Shown: positions 37,590 through 47,052, counted from the stretch's first letter. The stretch: DNA of 64,000 nt from Litorivita pollutaquae (GCF_003205515.1 NZ_KZ826484.1:210262-274261); one strand, 5' to 3'. Notes: generated from the sequence alone by a model not told the origin. Program-made: numbers and translations.

Positions 37590-38965
37590 ACAGGATGACC
37601 CACCCGCGCGGCGCCCGGGCCGTGGCCGTGGCAACCCCGGTACCTATGATCGCCCGTTTTGGCGCATGGCTTTTGGCATTGGCGATTCTTCTCGCAGCCT
37701 TGCCCGCCCGCGCTGAAATCCAGATTCAGGAAGTCACCAGCCCCGGCGGCATCACCGCTTGGTTGGTCGAGGATCACAGCATTCCCTTTGCCGCGCTGCA
37801 GCTCAGCTTTCGCGGTGGGGCGTCGCTCGATCCGGAGGGGAAAGCCGGTGTCACATCGTTGATGGGGGGGCTTTTGGAAGAGGGCGCGGGTGATTTGGAC
37901 GCGCGCGCCTTTGCCCGTGCGGCGGAAACCCTTGCAACCTCGTTCAGTTACCGGGTGGGGGATGACTTCACCTCGATTTCCGCCAGATTCCTGACCGAAA
38001 ACCGCGACGACGCCTTGGCCTTGCTGCGGAGCACCTTGATTGCGCCGCGATTCGACGCGGACGCCATCGAGCGGGTCCGGGCACAAATGTTATCGAACCT
38101 GCGATCGGACCTCAAAGACCCCAATGCCATCGCGGCGCAGGCGTTTTCTACGCTGACCTATGGCGATCATCCCTATGCCACGCCGCAAGACGGCACGATC
38201 GAGAGCATCACCGCAATGACCCGCGAGGATTTGATCGCGGCGCATAAGGCGGCTTTGGTTTTGAGCCGCGTGACGATTGGTGTGGTGGGCGACATTACGC
38301 CCGAGGACTTGGCGCCGATGCTTGATGCGCTTCTGGCGGATTTACCACAAGACGGCCCGCCCTTACCGGGCCGGGCCAATGTGACGTTGACCGGTGGCAC
38401 CACGGTGATCGACTTCCCGACCCCGCAATCTGTGGCGCTTTTCGGCCATGAAGGTGTCGCCTTGGACGATGAAGATTTTTTCGCGGCCTATCTGCTCAAT
38501 ACCATTCTTGGCGGTGGATCGTTTGAAAGCCGCCTGATGACTGAAGTGCGCGAAAAACGCGGGCTGACCTATGGTGTGTATGCTTATCTCGTGGGCAAGG
38601 AAGAGGCGGACATCTGGATGGGGCAGGTGGCCTCGGCCAATGATCGCATCGCCGAGGCGATCAGCGTCATCCGTGCCGAATGGGCGCGGATTGCCACCGA
38701 GGGGGTAAGTGCCGAGGAATTGGAAAATGCCAAAACCTATCTGACCGGCTCATATCCTTTGCGGTTTGACGGCAACGGGACGATTGCCGGAATCATAACC
38801 GGCATGCAGGAAAACGGATTTCCCATCGATTATGCGTCGACGCGCAATGCACGGATCGAAGCGGTGACGTTGGAAGATGTAAGCCGTGTGGCCCGCGAGC
38901 GGTTGCGCCCGCAGGATCTGCGCTTTGTCGTGGTCGGGCAACCGGAGGGCTTGGAGGCGAACTGA
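37586..38965 (+). CDS. M16 family peptidase-like protein (non-catalytic partner)
   Basis: A 459-residue M16 protein with a signal peptide ending LPARAEI. The zinc motif HxxEH is absent: the equivalent segment reads GGLLEEGAG. It keeps the C-terminal substrate-binding pair in RLMTEVREKRGLTYGVYAYL. Such subunits provide the R/Y residues that complete the active site of the catalytic partner encoded just upstream (ATGA overlap). Likely the obligate second half of a periplasmic heterodimer. Confidence 0.92.
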   Translation: MNRMTHPRGARAVAVATPVPMIARFGAWLLALAILLAALPARAEIQIQEVTSPGGITAWLVEDHSIPFAALQLSFRGGASLDPEGKAGVTSLMGGLLEEGAGDLDARAFARAAETLATSFSYRVGDDFTSISARFLTENRDDALALLRSTLIAPRFDADAIERVRAQMLSNLRSDLKDPNAIAAQAFSTLTYGDHPYATPQDGTIESITAMTREDLIAAHKAALVLSRVTIGVVGDITPEDLAPMLDALLADLPQDGPPLPGRANVTLTGGTTVIDFPTPQSVALFGHEGVALDDEDFFAAYLLNTILGGGSFESRLMTEVREKRGLTYGVYAYLVGKEEADIWMGQVASANDRIAEAISVIRAEWARIATEGVSAEELENAKTYLTGSYPLRFDGNGTIAGIITGMQENGFPIDYASTRNARIEAVTLEDVSRVARERLRPQDLRFVVVGQPEGLEAN

Positions 38966-39079
38966 GTTTCGCGCCGCCCTGCGTGTTGCACGCGTTTGGA
39001 TGCCTCCGGCGGGGATATTTCAGGAAAGTTGAAAGAGGCGCGGCGTGTATATGTCCGCGCCTGTGCGCTTGGGGGCATG

Positions 39080-39298
39080 ATGAGATCCGATTTGAGACGA
39101 AAGGCAATTTCCGTTTGCGATGCGAAGATTGCCAAGAAGGGCGAGGCGGTCGGCCTGTCGTTCTATGCGTTCTTTGCCAACCGCAATGAAGATCCGGAAA
39201 GGTTGATGGAGGCGGCCGAATGGTGGATTAAAACCCATCAACTCGATCATTTCGAGAAGGCAGTGAAAATTCGGGCGATGATCGCGGCCGGGCAATAG
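39080..39298 (+). CDS. DUF6500 family small protein
   Basis: A 72-residue protein that I recognise as DUF6500: VCDAKIAKKGEAVGLSFYAF, then ANRNEDPERLMEAAEWWI and HFEKAVKIRAMI. All helical by appearance, with no signal peptide and no known function. Two adjacent ATGs (39077, 39080) could start it; the frame is open to 38996. It stops 16 bases before the convergent aldehyde dehydrogenase stop. Confidence 0.72.
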   Translation: MRSDLRRKAISVCDAKIAKKGEAVGLSFYAFFANRNEDPERLMEAAEWWIKTHQLDHFEKAVKIRAMIAAGQ

Positions 39299-39314
39299 GC
39301 GCACGGTATCGGCC

Positions 39315-41657
39315 TTATTCGCCGTAGGGAATCCAGACGGTTTTGACCTCGGTCGCCGCAGCGAGGAAGCTGTTGCTGTCGGCGTGCGTCCAATCGCGCG
39401 CGTGGCCATTATTGACCCATGTGCGTTTTAGATTGCTCGCCGAGGCGCGCTCGATCTCACCGGAAATGTCCGAGGATGAAAAGCTCCACACCGCGTCGAT
39501 ATTCATATGTGCCGCCATCGGGGCCGCGAGGTCGAGATGCGAGCCGGTTAGGATGTTCACCGCGCCTGCTGGGACGTCCGAGGTGTCCAGAATTTGGTAG
39601 AAATCTGTGGCCAATAGCGGCGCAGGTTCGGATGCGACAAGCACCACGCGGTTGCCCATCGCCAAGGCCGGGGCCATGACGGAAATCAGCCCGAGGAGTG
39701 GCGCTTCGTCTGGGCAAAACGCTCCAATGATTCCCACCGGTTCGTGCATCGCAAGCGCCGCGCCGCGCATCGGAACACCATTGATCCGGCCCTCGTATTT
39801 GTCGGCCCATGCGGCATAGGTGAAAAGGCGGTCGATGCTGGCTTCGACTTCGGCCTTACCGGATTTTCCGCCCATGAGTGCATCAATACGGGCGGCCAGC
39901 TCATCCGCCCGTGCCGAGAGGTTCTCACCGATATAGTAGAGAATTTGCGCGCGCAGATGTGCGGAGGATTCGCCCCATCCGGCGGCGCTTTGTGCGGCTT
40001 CGACGGCGTTGCGGATATCCTTTCGGCTTGCCACGGGGACATGCCCCAAAATTGCGCCGGATTTGTCCAAAACAGCGCGGGAATAGCCGCTGTCAGGGCG
40101 GGTTTGTTTGCCACCAATATAGAGTTTCGGCGTGCGGTCGAGCGCCGCGTCGCCGGTGGTAGCATCACCGCCATGGGGGCGCTGCGGTTTGAGCGCCTTG
40201 CGGCGCCCTTTGGGGCGGGTGTAAGCGGTCAATCCGGCCCATCCGCCTTCGCGGCCAAAGCCGCTTTCGCGCACCCCGCCAAAACCGGCGGCGGCGTCGA
40301 ACATGTTGCTGCCGTTGATCCACACCACGCCTGCGGCGAGTTTCGGCGCGATGTCGAGCGCGAGGTTGATGTTCTCGCTCCAGATCGTCGCAGCGAGGCC
40401 ATAGCGGGTGTTATTCGCCATTTCGACTGCCTCGGCGGGGGTGCGAAAGGTCGCGGACACCAACACAGGGCCAAAGATTTCCTCCTGCATCAACCGATCG
40501 GCGGGTGCCAGATCGGTGATCAGGGTCGGTGGGTAAAAACACCCGGTCGCGGGCATGTCGCACGGTGGGGTAAAATGGGTGCCCGCAGGGTTATCTGCGA
40601 TCATGCCTTGTACGGTTTTCAATTGCACCGGATCGGCCAAAGCTCCCATGTCGATGCTTTTATCAAGTGGGTTTCCAAGGCGTAGCTTGCCCATGCGCGC
40701 ACGCAGCTTTTCATGGAATCGATCCGCGATGCCCTCATGGATCAAAAGCCGTGAGCCAGCGCAGCAGACCTGACCTTGGTTGAAGAAAATCGCATCGACG
40801 AGGCCTTCAACAGCGCTGTCGATATCGGCATCATCGAACACGATATAGGGGGATTTTCCGCCCAATTCGAGCGTCAGCGCCTTGCCAGATCCGGCAGTGG
40901 CCGTGCGGATCGCGCGGCCGACGGCGGTCGATCCTGTAAAGGCGATTTTGTCGATGCGCTCATGCGCGGTGATCATTTCGCCCACGGCGCCATCGCCGGT
41001 GACGATGTTCACCACGCCTTTGGGTAATCCGATTTGGCGGCAGATATCGGCGAACAACAGCGCGGTCAGCGATGTGTATTCGGCGGGCTTCAAGACCACG
41101 GTATTGCCCATCGCCAAGGCTGGCGCCACTTTCCACGCCAACATCAAAATCGGGAAATTCCATGGGATGATCTGACCGCATACGCCAAGCGCCTCCCGGT
41201 CCGGCATTTCATCGTCCATCAATTGCGCCATGCCGGCGTGGTAATAAAAATGCCTCTGCACCAAGGGGATATCGACGTCGCGCGCCTCGCGGATCGGTTT
41301 GCCATTGTCGAGAGTTTCCAGCACGGCAACGAGCCGCCCGTGTTTTTGCAACTGCCGCGCCAGCGCATAAAGATACCGCGCGCGGCCCGCGCCGCCGAGC
41401 TTTTGCCACTTGGATTGCGCTTTGCGGGCGGCGGCAACGGCAGCATCGACCTCGGGCAATGTGGCTTGGGTTAGGGTTGCCAAAATCTCGCCGGTGGCGG
41501 GATTGCGGCTTTCGAAATCATTGCGCGGATCGGTGAACGCCCCGTCGATGAAATGGCCGAAACGGTCGCCCTGATCCACCAGCCATGCCAAAGCTTCGGC
41601 AGGGGATTCCGGCGCAGTGCCATAGTCCATCGATTCAAAAATCTCTTTAACAGTCAT
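39315..41657 (-). CDS. Long aldehyde dehydrogenase with a second, catalytically empty ALDH-like half
   Basis: 780 residues, against about 490 for the family. Residues 1-490 are a complete enzyme: Glu264 in LTLELGGKSP, Cys298 in FFNQGQVCCAG and the NAD loop FTGSTAVG. Residues about 505-780 repeat only the NAD-binding part (YIGGKQTRPDSGYS, PVGIIGAFCPDEAPLL, PALAMGNRVVL) and lack both the ELGGK and GQxC motifs. It is followed on the same strand by nothing, and preceded by deoC three bases upstream. Deoxyribose catabolism yields acetaldehyde via DeoC, so acetaldehyde oxidation is a likely role. Confidence 0.88.
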   Translation of the reverse strand: MTVKEIFESMDYGTAPESPAEALAWLVDQGDRFGHFIDGAFTDPRNDFESRNPATGEILATLTQATLPEVDAAVAAARKAQSKWQKLGGAGRARYLYALARQLQKHGRLVAVLETLDNGKPIREARDVDIPLVQRHFYYHAGMAQLMDDEMPDREALGVCGQIIPWNFPILMLAWKVAPALAMGNTVVLKPAEYTSLTALLFADICRQIGLPKGVVNIVTGDGAVGEMITAHERIDKIAFTGSTAVGRAIRTATAGSGKALTLELGGKSPYIVFDDADIDSAVEGLVDAIFFNQGQVCCAGSRLLIHEGIADRFHEKLRARMGKLRLGNPLDKSIDMGALADPVQLKTVQGMIADNPAGTHFTPPCDMPATGCFYPPTLITDLAPADRLMQEEIFGPVLVSATFRTPAEAVEMANNTRYGLAATIWSENINLALDIAPKLAAGVVWINGSNMFDAAAGFGGVRESGFGREGGWAGLTAYTRPKGRRKALKPQRPHGGDATTGDAALDRTPKLYIGGKQTRPDSGYSRAVLDKSGAILGHVPVASRKDIRNAVEAAQSAAGWGESSAHLRAQILYYIGENLSARADELAARIDALMGGKSGKAEVEASIDRLFTYAAWADKYEGRINGVPMRGAALAMHEPVGIIGAFCPDEAPLLGLISVMAPALAMGNRVVLVASEPAPLLATDFYQILDTSDVPAGAVNILTGSHLDLAAPMAAHMNIDAVWSFSSSDISGEIERASASNLKRTWVNNGHARDWTHADSNSFLAAATEVKTVWIPYGE

Positions 41658-41660
41658 AAC

Positions 41661-42677
41661 TTATCCCATTGGATGGCGGTAGGCGGCGGAATAGGCGCCG
41701 GTGATATGGTGTTCGATTTGACGCTCGATATCGCCCAAGAGAGACGAGGCGCCAAACCGGAAGAGATCGGGCGACAGCCACCGGTCGCCAAGTTCTTCTT
41801 TGATCATCGACAGATAAACCAATGCATCCTTGGCCTTGGAAATTCCGCCTGCGGGCTTGTAACCAACGCGTGCGCCGGACCGCTCGTGATATTCGCGTAT
41901 TGCGCGGATCATCACCAAGCTGACGGGCAGGGTGGCATTGACGCTTTCCTTCCCGGTGGAAGTTTTGATGAAATCGGCGCCGGCCATCATGCAAACCAGA
42001 GAGGCGCGCGCGACATTGCGCAGGCTGCCAAGCTCCCCCGTGGCCAAAATCGCTTTTACATGCGCTGCGCCGCAGGCCGCACGAAAGGCGCGCATTTCGT
42101 CATAAAGCGCCTGCCAATTGCCGGTCAAAACATGGCGGCGCGAGATCACGATATCGATCTCTTTGGCGCCTGCCGCGACACTGGCTTCGATCTCTTTCAC
42201 CCGTAAATCAAAGGGAGACAGTCCCGCCGGAAATCCGGTGGACACGGCGGCGACGGGAATACCTGTCCCCTCCAGCGCTGCGACCGCAGGAGCGATCATT
42301 TCGTGGTAGACGCAGACCGCGCCTGTTGTCAGCCCCTGCATATCCAGCGCCTCCAAGAGGTCGGGTCGCAAGGGTTGCCGCGCTTTGGCGCACAGTCGCC
42401 GGACGCGGCCGGCCGTGTCATCGCCCGACAAGGTGGTCAGGTCGATGCAAGTCACGGCCTTAAGAAGCCATGCGGCTTGATATTCCTTTTTGACCGAGCG
42501 GCGGGTGCCGAGTTGCGCCGCGCGCCGTTCGATTGCGGATGTATTGGCCTGCGCGCGCATCACCCAGTCAAGGTCGAGGTCCATACCCGGATTGCGCGGT
42601 TCGACGGTCTGGGGGAGGTGCATCGGCGTGCTGCCCAAACAGCTGTCCGGCGCGGTCTTTGCAGTCTTTTGCGTCAT
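41661..42677 (-). CDS. deoC: Deoxyribose-phosphate aldolase
   Basis: A 338-residue class I aldolase splitting deoxyribose-5-phosphate into glyceraldehyde-3-phosphate and acetaldehyde. The Schiff-base Lys is in DFIKTSTGK. A second Lys is in HVKAILATGELG, and the proton-relay Lys is in RVGYKPAGGISK. It belongs to the longer, eukaryote-like branch with an extra N-terminal 60-80 residues. Start at the ATG at 42677 with GAGGG upstream; an in-frame start at 42731 adds an acidic tail. It is the first gene of a two-gene operon with the aldehyde dehydrogenase. Confidence 0.92.
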   Translation of the reverse strand: MTQKTAKTAPDSCLGSTPMHLPQTVEPRNPGMDLDLDWVMRAQANTSAIERRAAQLGTRRSVKKEYQAAWLLKAVTCIDLTTLSGDDTAGRVRRLCAKARQPLRPDLLEALDMQGLTTGAVCVYHEMIAPAVAALEGTGIPVAAVSTGFPAGLSPFDLRVKEIEASVAAGAKEIDIVISRRHVLTGNWQALYDEMRAFRAACGAAHVKAILATGELGSLRNVARASLVCMMAGADFIKTSTGKESVNATLPVSLVMIRAIREYHERSGARVGYKPAGGISKAKDALVYLSMIKEELGDRWLSPDLFRFGASSLLGDIERQIEHHITGAYSAAYRHPMG

Positions 42678-42935
42678 CTGGCCCTCGCCTTCGCCCTCGT
42701 CGATTGGCGCAGTCCATCGCGCCCTGTGCACAGACCCGTTCAGGCCATATTTGTCAGGGTGTCACGGGGCCGCATTCTTGGCAAGTCGCGTCCCGGTGCG
42801 GGTCGCGGAGTTTTGCCGCTTCGGGTCGTCTGGTAACGCTCTCGGGGGTCATAGCGACGGTGATTGCGCAAGTTGCCTATTACAGGGGCAAATTCACTTG
42901 GGTCAGAGCGATTTGAGAAAATTGTCTGGTCTAGT

Positions 42936-42950
42936 TGCGAATTATTCGCA
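42936..42950. promoter_or_regulatory. Fur/Mur-type operator 1
   Basis: TGCGAAT-T-ATTCGCA, a perfect 15-base palindrome 42 bases before the metal ABC operon's first ATG. It fits the Mur/Fur box pattern known from alphaproteobacterial manganese transport genes. In the rest of the 314-base gap back to deoC I see only the companion site. Confidence 0.75.
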
Positions 42951-42966
42951 TTTTGGTTGACGAAGT

Positions 42967-42981
42967 TGAGAATCATTCGCA
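42967..42981. promoter_or_regulatory. Fur/Mur-type operator 2
   Basis: TGAGAAT-C-ATTCGCA, one mismatch from a perfect palindrome, ten bases before the start codon. Its centre is 31 bases from that of operator 1, about three helical turns, so both can be bound on one DNA face. Its position next to the ribosome-binding site suits repression. Confidence 0.75.
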
Positions 42982-42991
42982 TATATGTCGC

Positions 42992-44044
42992 ATGAAACAG
43001 CGAAAAATACCGATAGCGACGCGCCGCCACATGCTGACCTTGATGTCAGGGGCAGCAGGCTATGCTTTGCTGGGCGCGCGATCTTCATTTGCGGCGGAAA
43101 CAACTGGGACGCAGATGGTCCCGCAAAATCGCTCACAAACAGAGCCGGACCCCCGCAGCACGCCGCTTGCCGTTGTGGCGACCACCGGCATGATCGCCGA
43201 TGCGGTGACGCAGATCGCTGGGCCATTTGTCCAGGTGCGCGGGTTGATGGGGTCGGGCGTCGATCCGCATTCCTATCGCCAGACCCGCAGTGATATCGTT
43301 GCCATGGTGCGTGCGGATTTGGTGCTTTGGCATGGGTTATATCTCGAAGCACAGATGGAAGAGTTTTTGCTTAAACTGGGTCACCGGAGGGCGGCGGTGG
43401 CAGTGGCTGAATCCCTGCCGGCATCTGTTTTGATGCCCTATGGCCAATATGAAAACCGGTTTGATCCGCATGTCTGGATGGCCCCGATGTTATGGGCGGA
43501 TGTTATCACCGCAGTCGAGGCGGCGTTGATCGCCGCGATGCCGCAGCACGCCGAGGCATTGGCCCAAGCGGCCGCCCGTCACCGCGCCGAGATCGCCGCG
43601 TTGCACGGCTATGCCACGGCCGCGTTGGACCAGATCCCCGATGCTGCCCGCGTTCTGCTCACCGCTCATGACGCCTTTGGCTATTTTGGCCGCGCCTACG
43701 GGTTGGAGGTGATTGGTATCCAAGGCATATCGACCCAAAGCGAGGCCGGATTGAACCGCATCGGGCAATTGGTCGATATGTTGGTCGCCCGCGATATTCG
43801 TGCCGTTTTTGTCGAAAGCTCGGTGTCGGATCGCAACATTCGCGCTTTGATCGAAGGGTGTGCGGCGCAGGGGCATCGGTTGGCGATTGGCGGCGAATTG
43901 TTCTCGGATGCGATGGGCCCGCCCGGCACCTATGAGGCGACTTATATTGGCATGCTCGATCATAACATTACCACCATTGCCCGTGCTCTGGGGGCCGACG
44001 TGCCGCCGCGCGGGATGAATGGCCAATTGGGAGGTCACGCATGA
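42992..44044 (+). CDS. Mn/Zn ABC transporter, periplasmic binding protein (TroA/ZnuA family)
   Basis: A 350-residue cluster 9 metal-binding protein. After an Arg-pair-containing signal (RRHMLTLMSGAAGYALLGA) the mature part shows the four expected ligands at TroA-like spacing: His93 in DPHSYRQT, His160 in FDPHVWMAP, His226 in LTAHDAFGYF and Asp306 in GELFSDAMG. There is no His-rich loop of the sort seen in high-affinity zinc ZnuA. First gene of a tightly overlapped operon with ATPase and two permeases. With Mur-like boxes upstream, manganese is the more likely substrate. Start at 42992. Confidence 0.9.
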   Translation: MKQRKIPIATRRHMLTLMSGAAGYALLGARSSFAAETTGTQMVPQNRSQTEPDPRSTPLAVVATTGMIADAVTQIAGPFVQVRGLMGSGVDPHSYRQTRSDIVAMVRADLVLWHGLYLEAQMEEFLLKLGHRRAAVAVAESLPASVLMPYGQYENRFDPHVWMAPMLWADVITAVEAALIAAMPQHAEALAQAAARHRAEIAALHGYATAALDQIPDAARVLLTAHDAFGYFGRAYGLEVIGIQGISTQSEAGLNRIGQLVDMLVARDIRAVFVESSVSDRNIRALIEGCAAQGHRLAIGGELFSDAMGPPGTYEATYIGMLDHNITTIARALGADVPPRGMNGQLGGHA

Positions 44045-44910
44045 CCCAGAACGATATACCTTCAATGGCGCAAAGATCTGACATTGCCACCGCCGCATTG
44101 GCGATCCGTGGCATGACGGTGTCTTACGGTGAGAAACCAGCGGTGTTCTCCGTTGATCTGACTGTGCCGCGCGGTGCGATGATGGCCATTATCGGTCCCA
44201 ATGGCGCGGGGAAATCCACCTTGCTCAAGGCGGCGCTTGGCGTGGTGCCTACCCTCTCGGGCGAGGCTTACGTGTTCGGCAAACCCTTGGCGCAGATGCG
44301 GGCGCGCATCGCCTATGTGCCACAACGGGCGTCGGTTGATTGGGATTTTCCGGCCCGTGTGATCGACGTGGTTGCGATGGGGCTTTACCGCGAGTTGGGC
44401 TTGTTGGGGCGGATGACGGGGGCGCACCGTGCCCGCGCGGCCGAGAGTCTTGCACGTGTCGGCATGTCCGATTTTGCCCATCGCCAGATCGGTCAACTTT
44501 CCGGCGGGCAACAACAGCGGGTGTTTCTGGCACGTGCGCTGGCGCAAGAGGCCGATCTATATTTGCTTGATGAACCCTTTGCCGGTGTCGATGCCGCAAC
44601 CGAAAAAGCGATCATTGCGGTGCTGCAAGCGTTGAAAGACCAAGGCAAGACCGTCGTCGCGGTGCACCATGATCTGGCCACGGTGAAGGATTATTTCGAT
44701 CATGTCTTCCTGATCAACAAATCCCGGATCGCCGAGGGACCGGTCGAGGCGGCGTTCACGCCCGACAACCTGCAAAAAGCCTATGGCGGGCGCCTCGTTA
44801 CGGCGCAGCTCGATCCCGCCTCGCAGATCACCCCTGTGGTGCCGCCGCGCAAGGATCTCGCGTCCGGCCTTGCGCCCAAGGGGTCTGGCACTGTCGGCGG
44901 AGCGGGTTGA
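44041..44910 (+). CDS. Mn/Zn ABC transporter, ATPase subunit
   Basis: A 289-residue ABC ATPase. Walker A is GPNGAGKSTLLKAALG, the signature is LSGGQQQRVFLARAL, Walker B is DLYLLDEPFAGVD and the H-switch is VAVHHDL. RASVDWDFPARVIDVVAMG is the Q-loop region typical of the manganese/zinc family. It has a 30-residue C-terminal tail past the fold. Its ATG overlaps the binding-protein stop by four bases. Confidence 0.94.
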   Translation: MTQNDIPSMAQRSDIATAALAIRGMTVSYGEKPAVFSVDLTVPRGAMMAIIGPNGAGKSTLLKAALGVVPTLSGEAYVFGKPLAQMRARIAYVPQRASVDWDFPARVIDVVAMGLYRELGLLGRMTGAHRARAAESLARVGMSDFAHRQIGQLSGGQQQRVFLARALAQEADLYLLDEPFAGVDAATEKAIIAVLQALKDQGKTVVAVHHDLATVKDYFDHVFLINKSRIAEGPVEAAFTPDNLQKAYGGRLVTAQLDPASQITPVVPPRKDLASGLAPKGSGTVGGAG

Positions 44911-44911
44911 T

Positions 44912-46126
44912 ATGACGGAGCTGTTCGCCGCTTTGAGTTTGCAAATGGGGTATAATGCGACGCTGGTCGCGGTGGGTGCGGCGCTCTTGGGCGCGGCGGC
45001 CGGGGTGACCGGCACGTTTTTATTCCTGCGTAAACGCGCGTTGGTCAGTGATGCAATCAGCCATGCGACATTGCCGGGGGTCGGCATCGCCTTCATGGTC
45101 ATGGTGGCGCTTGGGGGTGAGGGGCGTAGCTTGATCGGTTTGATGACAGGATCGGCGATTTCGGCGGTGCTGGGCCTCTTGTGCGTTGGCTGGCTGACGC
45201 GGCACACGCGGCTGTCCGAAGACGCCAGTATCGGCGCGGTGCTGTCGGTGTTCTTTGGCTTTGGGGTGGTTCTGTTGACCGTGATCCAGACCATGAGTGC
45301 CGGACGACAAGCCGGATTGGAAAGCTTTTTGTTGGGCGCGACAGCGGGGATGTTGCGATCCGAAGCGGTGGTGATCGCCTTGGGCGGGTCATTGGCGGTT
45401 GTGTTGGTGGTGCTCTTGCGCCGGCCGATGACATTGGCGGCCTTTGATCCCGAATATACCGCAGGCGCCGGCTGGCCTTTGGCGCGGATTGATTTTGCCA
45501 TGATGGGGTTGGTGACGGCCGTGACTGTGGTGGGGCTGAAAATCGTCGGGTTGATCTTGATCGTGGCGCTGTTGATCATTCCGCCGGTCGCGGCGCGTTT
45601 TTGGAGCGCCCGGTCGGGTCATGTCGCCGCTTTGGCGGGGTTGATCGGCGGGATTTCCGGCTTTGTCGGCGCGGCAATTTCTGCTTCTGCGCCCAGCCTG
45701 CCAACCGGGCCGATCATCGTCTTGGTTGGCTCGGCGATTTTCGTGGTCTCTTTGCTTGTTGCGCCGGAGCGCGGGGTTTTGGCGACACTCGTGCGGCGGC
45801 AGAGGTTTCACCGCGCGGTGCATCTGCGGCAGGGGCTGCTGTCACTGGCCAATGGTCAACCGATTTATGAACCGCTGACGCGGCGATTGTTGCAACGAGA
45901 AGGATTGCTGCGCGGCGACGGGGTGCCCACGGCCGCAGGCAGCAAAGCCGCATCAGAGATGGGCCGGGACGAGCAGCGTTGGCAGATTTTGCGCGCCGAT
46001 CCCGCATTGGAAAGCGCTGCGGCGCAATATGACGGGTTGACCGATGTGGGCGCGGTTCTTACCCCCGATCAGATCGCGGCGATTGACGCAAAATTGCCCC
46101 GTGCCACGCCGGAGGTGATGCCATGA
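44912..46126 (+). CDS. Mn/Zn ABC transporter permease with C-terminal soluble extension
   Basis: A 404-residue protein. The first 285 or so residues are a standard ABC-3 permease with eight helices, including RALVSDAISHATLPGVGIAF (about 43-62) and KIVGLILIVALLIIPPVAARF. After the last helix, about 110 soluble residues follow; they include HRAVHLRQGLLSLANGQPIY and LLQREGLLRGDGVPTAAGS, which look like a winged-helix (DtxR-like) module. Such fusions exist in some MntB/TroC permeases and may sense metal. It begins one base after the ATPase stop. The second permease follows with a 4-base overlap. Confidence 0.9.
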   Translation: MTELFAALSLQMGYNATLVAVGAALLGAAAGVTGTFLFLRKRALVSDAISHATLPGVGIAFMVMVALGGEGRSLIGLMTGSAISAVLGLLCVGWLTRHTRLSEDASIGAVLSVFFGFGVVLLTVIQTMSAGRQAGLESFLLGATAGMLRSEAVVIALGGSLAVVLVVLLRRPMTLAAFDPEYTAGAGWPLARIDFAMMGLVTAVTVVGLKIVGLILIVALLIIPPVAARFWSARSGHVAALAGLIGGISGFVGAAISASAPSLPTGPIIVLVGSAIFVVSLLVAPERGVLATLVRRQRFHRAVHLRQGLLSLANGQPIYEPLTRRLLQREGLLRGDGVPTAAGSKAASEMGRDEQRWQILRADPALESAAAQYDGLTDVGAVLTPDQIAAIDAKLPRATPEVMP

Positions 46127-47052
46127 GCGGCGCAGAATTTGTTCCCCTGTCCCTGACCCCGCTGCTCATCGGCAGTTTCGCCGCAATGGCTTGTGCGCTT
46201 CCGGGAAACTTTCTGGTGTTGCGCCGTCAGGCGCTGATCGGTGATGCGATCAGCCATGTGGTTCTGCCCGGCATCGTCGTGGCATTCTTGTTGACCGGTA
46301 TGGTGGCCACATGGCCAATGATGTTGGGCGCGGGGGGCGCGGCCCTGATTGCAGTTCTGTTGATTGAAGCCGTGCGCCGCATCGGCCGGATCGAGCCGGG
46401 CGCAGCGATGGGCGTTGTGTTCACCACCATGTTCGCCGGCGGGGTTTTGTTGCTGGAGCTTTCGGATACCTCTTCGGTGCATTTGGACGTGGAACACGCG
46501 CTTTATGGCAATTTGGAAAGCTTGATCTGGCTTGACGCCTTCGGGTGGCATTCGCTGTTTGAGGCCGAAGCACTGCGCGGAGTGCCGCCGGAGCTGTGGC
46601 GTATGGCGGCGGTTCTGGTTGCGGTGATCGGATTTATCGCGCTGTTTTGGCGGGCGCTTGCGATCTCCAGCTTTGACGAAGGGTTCGCCCGCACGCTTGG
46701 CCTGCGCACAGGCGCGTTGGGCGGGGCATTGGTGGCGGTCTCGGCCATTGCTGCGGTGGCGGCCTTTGATGCGGTTGGCTCGATCATCGTGATTGCAATG
46801 TTCATCTGCCCGCCCGCCGCCGCGCGGATGATGACCAACCAGTTGGGCCGTCAAGTCGCATGGAGCATGGTATTTGCCGTGACCTCGGCAGTGCTTGGAT
46901 ATGTCTTTGCCGGCTATGGCCCGCTTTGGCTCGGTTTCGATAATTCGGTCAGCGCGGCGGGGATGATCGCGGTCGTGTCAGGGATCATCCTTGCACTTGC
47001 AGCGCTCTTTGGTCCGCACCGCGCCCGCAGAGGTGCGCCTTTGGCGGGATAG
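46123..47052 (+). CDS. Mn/Zn ABC transporter, second permease subunit
   Basis: A 309-residue ABC-3 family permease with eight to nine helices. Conserved cytoplasmic and helix motifs are RRQALIGDAISHVVLPGIVV and VGSIIVIAMFICPPAAARMM. It has the normal short C-terminus, unlike its partner. Two dissimilar permeases suggest a heterodimeric channel, as in TroCD or SitCD. Last gene of the operon; the 84 bases to the next convergent gene show no clear terminator. Confidence 0.93.
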   Translation: MSGAEFVPLSLTPLLIGSFAAMACALPGNFLVLRRQALIGDAISHVVLPGIVVAFLLTGMVATWPMMLGAGGAALIAVLLIEAVRRIGRIEPGAAMGVVFTTMFAGGVLLLELSDTSSVHLDVEHALYGNLESLIWLDAFGWHSLFEAEALRGVPPELWRMAAVLVAVIGFIALFWRALAISSFDEGFARTLGLRTGALGGALVAVSAIAAVAAFDAVGSIIVIAMFICPPAAARMMTNQLGRQVAWSMVFAVTSAVLGYVFAGYGPLWLGFDNSVSAAGMIAVVSGIILALAALFGPHRARRGAPLAG

